A DNA stretch of 64,000 bases from Candidatus Anammoxibacter sp. (GTDB lineage: Bacteria > Planctomycetota > Brocadiia > Brocadiales > Anammoxibacteraceae), in assembly GCA_021777105.1 (NCBI GenBank), contig JAIQZQ010000121.1, forward strand, positions 19,761-83,760, given 5' to 3'. Position numbers and translations under genes: made by a program. Below are positions 61,755 through 64,000 of this stretch, piece after piece. The notes beneath the pieces were generated by a model, which worked only from the letters and a program-made list of their open reading frames with translations, made no database searches and was not told the DNA's origin. Numbering within the stretch: position 1 is the first letter of the stretch; the number at the start of each line of letters is the position of its first letter.

Positions 61755-62075
61755 TTACAGGGCGGAACTGCTGCTAAGAGGCTCTACTGCAAGTTGAAAA
61801 CCAAGGCCTCGTAAAATAGTGTCAAGTGTGTCAATCGTAGGGCTTTCGTGATCCGATAAAGCGTTATGTAAACTTTGTCTATCCATTCCAGCGCGTTTGG
61901 CTAATTGTGATATGCCGCCCTGGGATTCGGCAATATCCCGTAAGGCAATTAGAAAAGCTCCGCTATCTCTGTTAATTCGGTATTCATCCAACGCGACTTC
62001 AAGGTATGTTTTTGCGTCATCCGGGTTTGTTAATTTTTCAATATTGTATTCGTGGAATGTTCTAAAGTTTTCCAT
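61755..62075 (-). CDS. HigA-family helix-turn-helix antitoxin
   Basis: 106 residues of the addiction-module antidote type: residues 20-60 AKTYLEVALDEYRINRDSGAFLIALRDIAESQGG, then the helix-turn-helix ISQLAKRAGMDRQSLHNALSDHESPTIDTLDTILRGLGFQ, each part typical. Encoded three bases after its toxin. Expected to neutralise the toxin and repress the pair. Confidence 0.9.
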   Translation of the reverse strand: MENFRTFHEYNIEKLTNPDDAKTYLEVALDEYRINRDSGAFLIALRDIAESQGGISQLAKRAGMDRQSLHNALSDHESPTIDTLDTILRGLGFQLAVEPLSSSSAL

Positions 62076-62078
62076 TTT

Positions 62079-62393
62079 TTATAATCCTTTGTATTCTTTC
62101 CAATAATTTTTAGCGCGTTTTATATCTCGAGATTGATTTTTCTTAGATCCGCCACAAAGCAACAATACAACAGAATTGCCGGCGCGTCCAAAATATACTC
62201 TATAACCAGGCCCGAAATGAAATTTTAACTCAAAAACTCCACCTCCGACAGGCTCACAGTCTCCAAAATTAGCAAATTCTAATCGTTTTAACCTCTGCCG
62301 TATTCTTATCTGCGCGCGTTTGTCTCGTAAATTATCTAACCATTCAACTAAAGGTTCAAAACCTTTAACATTTTTATATAGCAGTATCTCCAT
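62079..62393 (-). CDS. RelE/HigB-like toxin (COG3657 type)
   Basis: 104 residues. PLVEWLDNLRDKRAQIRIRQRLKRLEFANFGDCEPVGGGVFELKFHFGPGYRVYFGRAG, in pieces, and LLLCGGSKKNQSRDIKRAKNYWKEY are the usual landmarks. Toxin-first order. It lies between gspF and the secreted protein gene, interrupting the pilus-type cluster. Confidence 0.9.
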   Translation of the reverse strand: MEILLYKNVKGFEPLVEWLDNLRDKRAQIRIRQRLKRLEFANFGDCEPVGGGVFELKFHFGPGYRVYFGRAGNSVVLLLCGGSKKNQSRDIKRAKNYWKEYKGL

Positions 62394-62541
62394 TTAATTT
62401 TATCCTATATGAAGGGACAGGACAAGTGGAAAGATGTTTTATATCCGGCAATATTAGCCTTATACATCGTGTTTGCGCTGCTCGTTACTTCTAAATCAGG
62501 AATCATTTTTAGTTATCGTTTAATTCATTCAATAGCGTTGC

Positions 62542-63759
62542 CTATCTTGCCCCTCCGAACATGCTGAGAATTGGCAGGAATATTGCCAGGGCGGTAAAGC
62601 CGACTATGCTGATGAGGGCCAGGGTTATTAGCGGCTCTATTATGCTGAATATTTTCTTTACGTTGCGGGGTATCTCTTCATTATAGTGATCCGCAATGTT
62701 TCCAAGGGCTCCGCCAATATCGCCGGCGGTTTCGCCCACTGTTATCATAAGCATCTCTTTTGCTGAAAAGAGGTCGTGTTTTCTAAGGCTTTCGTTTAAG
62801 GGCATGCCTCCTGAAATGTCTACTACCGCTTCTCTAAGCGCCGCTTCCATTACCTTGTTTCCTACCAGCTTTTGGCATAACTCAAGGTTTTCAATTATAG
62901 ATATGCCGGACTTTAAAAGCACTGAGAAGTTTTGGGCAAACCTGGAGATTGTGATCATTTTGATTACCGGGCCGAAAATGGCGATGTTAAACTTAAGCTT
63001 GTCAAGTGTGTAGCCGAATTTTTCCCAATGTTTTAATCCGTATTTGTAAACAACAACAGCGCTGATGACTAATATCAACATTACCCACCAATATGAGACA
63101 AAGGCGTCGCTAATGAGCATTACTACCCTGGTTGGCATGGGCAATGCCACGTTAATGCCGGTCAACAGCTTTACAAACTTAGGCACGACAAATGTGAAAA
63201 GCACTGTGATAAACCCGATAAGGGCGATGCATATCGAAATGGGGTAGATGGTTGCCTGTTTTATGTTTGCTTTAAGGGTTGCCTGCCATTCAAGGTAGCG
63301 AATTAACTCCTTAAATGTGTCCGGCAGGTTGCCGCTCTGTTCGCCTGCGGTTACCATGCCGACAATATAGTCGGAGAAGACGCGCGGGTGATCCTCTATC
63401 GATTCGCAAAAGAGGTTTCCGGCCTCCAGGGAGTTTGTCACGTCTTCAAGCGTTTGCCGGAAAAATTGATTTTCAATCTCTTTGGCCACGGTTGTGAGCG
63501 AATCAAGCAGAGGCACTCCAGCTTTTAACAGACCCTGCAAAGTGCTGAAAAGCTCAATAAGCTCCCTGTCTTTTACTGTAGGCTTAAAAATCTGTATCTC
63601 TTTTTTGCCGATGCCTTTCTCTTCAGCGGGCATTATCTCTATGAGAACCGCGCCTGATTCGGCAAGCTTATCCTCCAGATCAAGCTCATTTTTTGCTGTT
63701 AATTTCCCGGTCACCGGGTCGCCTGTTCGGCTAACCCCCCGGTATTTGTAGTTAGGCAT
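62542..63759 (-). CDS. gspF: Type II secretion/type IV pilus inner-membrane protein F
   Basis: 405 residues, full length. The soluble start (YKYRGVSRTGDPVTGKLTA) is typical. Two GspF repeats follow: FFRQTLEDVTNSLEAGNLFCESIEDHPRVFSDYIVGMVTAGEQSGNLP and the second with RFAQNFSVLLKSGISIIENLELC and MLMITVGETAGDIGGALGNIADHYNEEI, in parts. Three membrane helices sit at about 170-195, 222-240 and 375-400. It forms the platform under the pseudopilus. GspF and PilC cannot be told apart here. Confidence 0.93.
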   Translation of the reverse strand: MPNYKYRGVSRTGDPVTGKLTAKNELDLEDKLAESGAVLIEIMPAEEKGIGKKEIQIFKPTVKDRELIELFSTLQGLLKAGVPLLDSLTTVAKEIENQFFRQTLEDVTNSLEAGNLFCESIEDHPRVFSDYIVGMVTAGEQSGNLPDTFKELIRYLEWQATLKANIKQATIYPISICIALIGFITVLFTFVVPKFVKLLTGINVALPMPTRVVMLISDAFVSYWWVMLILVISAVVVYKYGLKHWEKFGYTLDKLKFNIAIFGPVIKMITISRFAQNFSVLLKSGISIIENLELCQKLVGNKVMEAALREAVVDISGGMPLNESLRKHDLFSAKEMLMITVGETAGDIGGALGNIADHYNEEIPRNVKKIFSIIEPLITLALISIVGFTALAIFLPILSMFGGAR

Positions 63760-64000
63760 GTTTCTATCTAATGGCCTTTTTTATAAATAGTGGCACAGGC
63801 ATCGTTTTGATGAATTTAAAGTATCAGTTTAGAATTTTGAAAATTTTAAAGTCTAAATAATAAGAAAGCGCCAATAAATACCTTATGGCATGGATACTGG
63901 ATGCTGGTTTCTAGATGCCGGATGTCGGTATGATTTTAAATTTGCTCATTTCTAAGAAATGAAACCAACAATCTAGTATCAAGCATCTAGCATCCAGTAT
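63760..64000. repeat. Degenerate ATACTGGATGCTGG repeats and REP word
   Basis: AGTGGCACAGGCATC at 63787-63801 repeats the hairpin word of 35299. ATACTGGATGCT near 63895 is inverted as AGCATCCAGTAT at 63989-64000, with further CTGGATG-like words between. Relatives of the 34148 heptamer. No gene seen. Confidence 0.65.

Overview
The window is a contiguous piece of a Gram-negative, moderately AT-rich bacterial chromosome. An outer membrane is implied by BamA, a Skp/OmpH chaperone, two LpxC homologues and LpxA. Gene order, many TTG starts, heptanucleotide tandem repeats and a dense load of small inverted-repeat elements suggest an uncultured lineage of the PVC/Omnitrophota-like kind. The phylum is an inference and is not proven by anything here.

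Region 1 (about 1-12.1 kb) is accessory DNA. Its centre is a complete diversity-generating retroelement (DGR): target gene 1 (2184-5684), an Avd-type accessory gene (5917-6261), a template repeat (TR, 6332-6453), a DGR reverse transcriptase (6659-7699) and target gene 2 (7806-11048). Both targets are very large NACHT-type STAND NTPases ending in an FGE-sulfatase/C-type-lectin fold, and the last about 40 codons of that fold are the variable repeat (VR). I aligned TR with both VRs by eye over 122 bases without gaps. VR1 differs at 16 positions and VR2 at 18, and every difference falls on an adenine of TR, which is the signature of adenine mutagenesis. Target 1 carries an N-terminal calcineurin-like phosphoesterase; target 2 carries a different, unrecognised N-terminus. 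This reads as a self-diversifying, NTPase-gated recognition/effector system. Toxin-antitoxin genes flank it on both sides.

Region 2 (12.1-33 kb) is a core chromosomal block: dnaA with a 1.4 kb AT-rich DnaA-box region that is a good oriC candidate, msrB, rplM-rpsI, a sugar-nucleotide epimerase, ilvD, tRNA-Gln, prs, rplY-rpsF-ssb-rpsR-rplI-dnaB, then bamA-skp-lpxC-lpxA-oxidoreductase for the envelope, and a radical SAM/SPASM protein.

Region 3 (33-53.6 kb) holds a double-receiver GGDEF regulator, a heptamer repeat array, a decayed vapBC, a second lpxC, the nusA-infB-DUF503-rbfA translation operon with a clear promoter, hisG, a TPR protein, yebC, ftsH, sppA, purF-cysS and a divergent endonuclease III-family glycosylase.

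Region 4 (53.6-64 kb) mixes pyrC, a YacP-like NYN gene and vanZ with four toxin-antitoxin loci, and ends with a type II secretion/type IV pilus-like cluster on the minus strand (GspF/PilC, a secreted protein, a long pseudopilin) into which a toxin-antitoxin pair has been placed. Seven complete, damaged or orphan toxin-antitoxin loci occur in 64 kb, and at least six families of short dispersed repeats fill the intergenic gaps.
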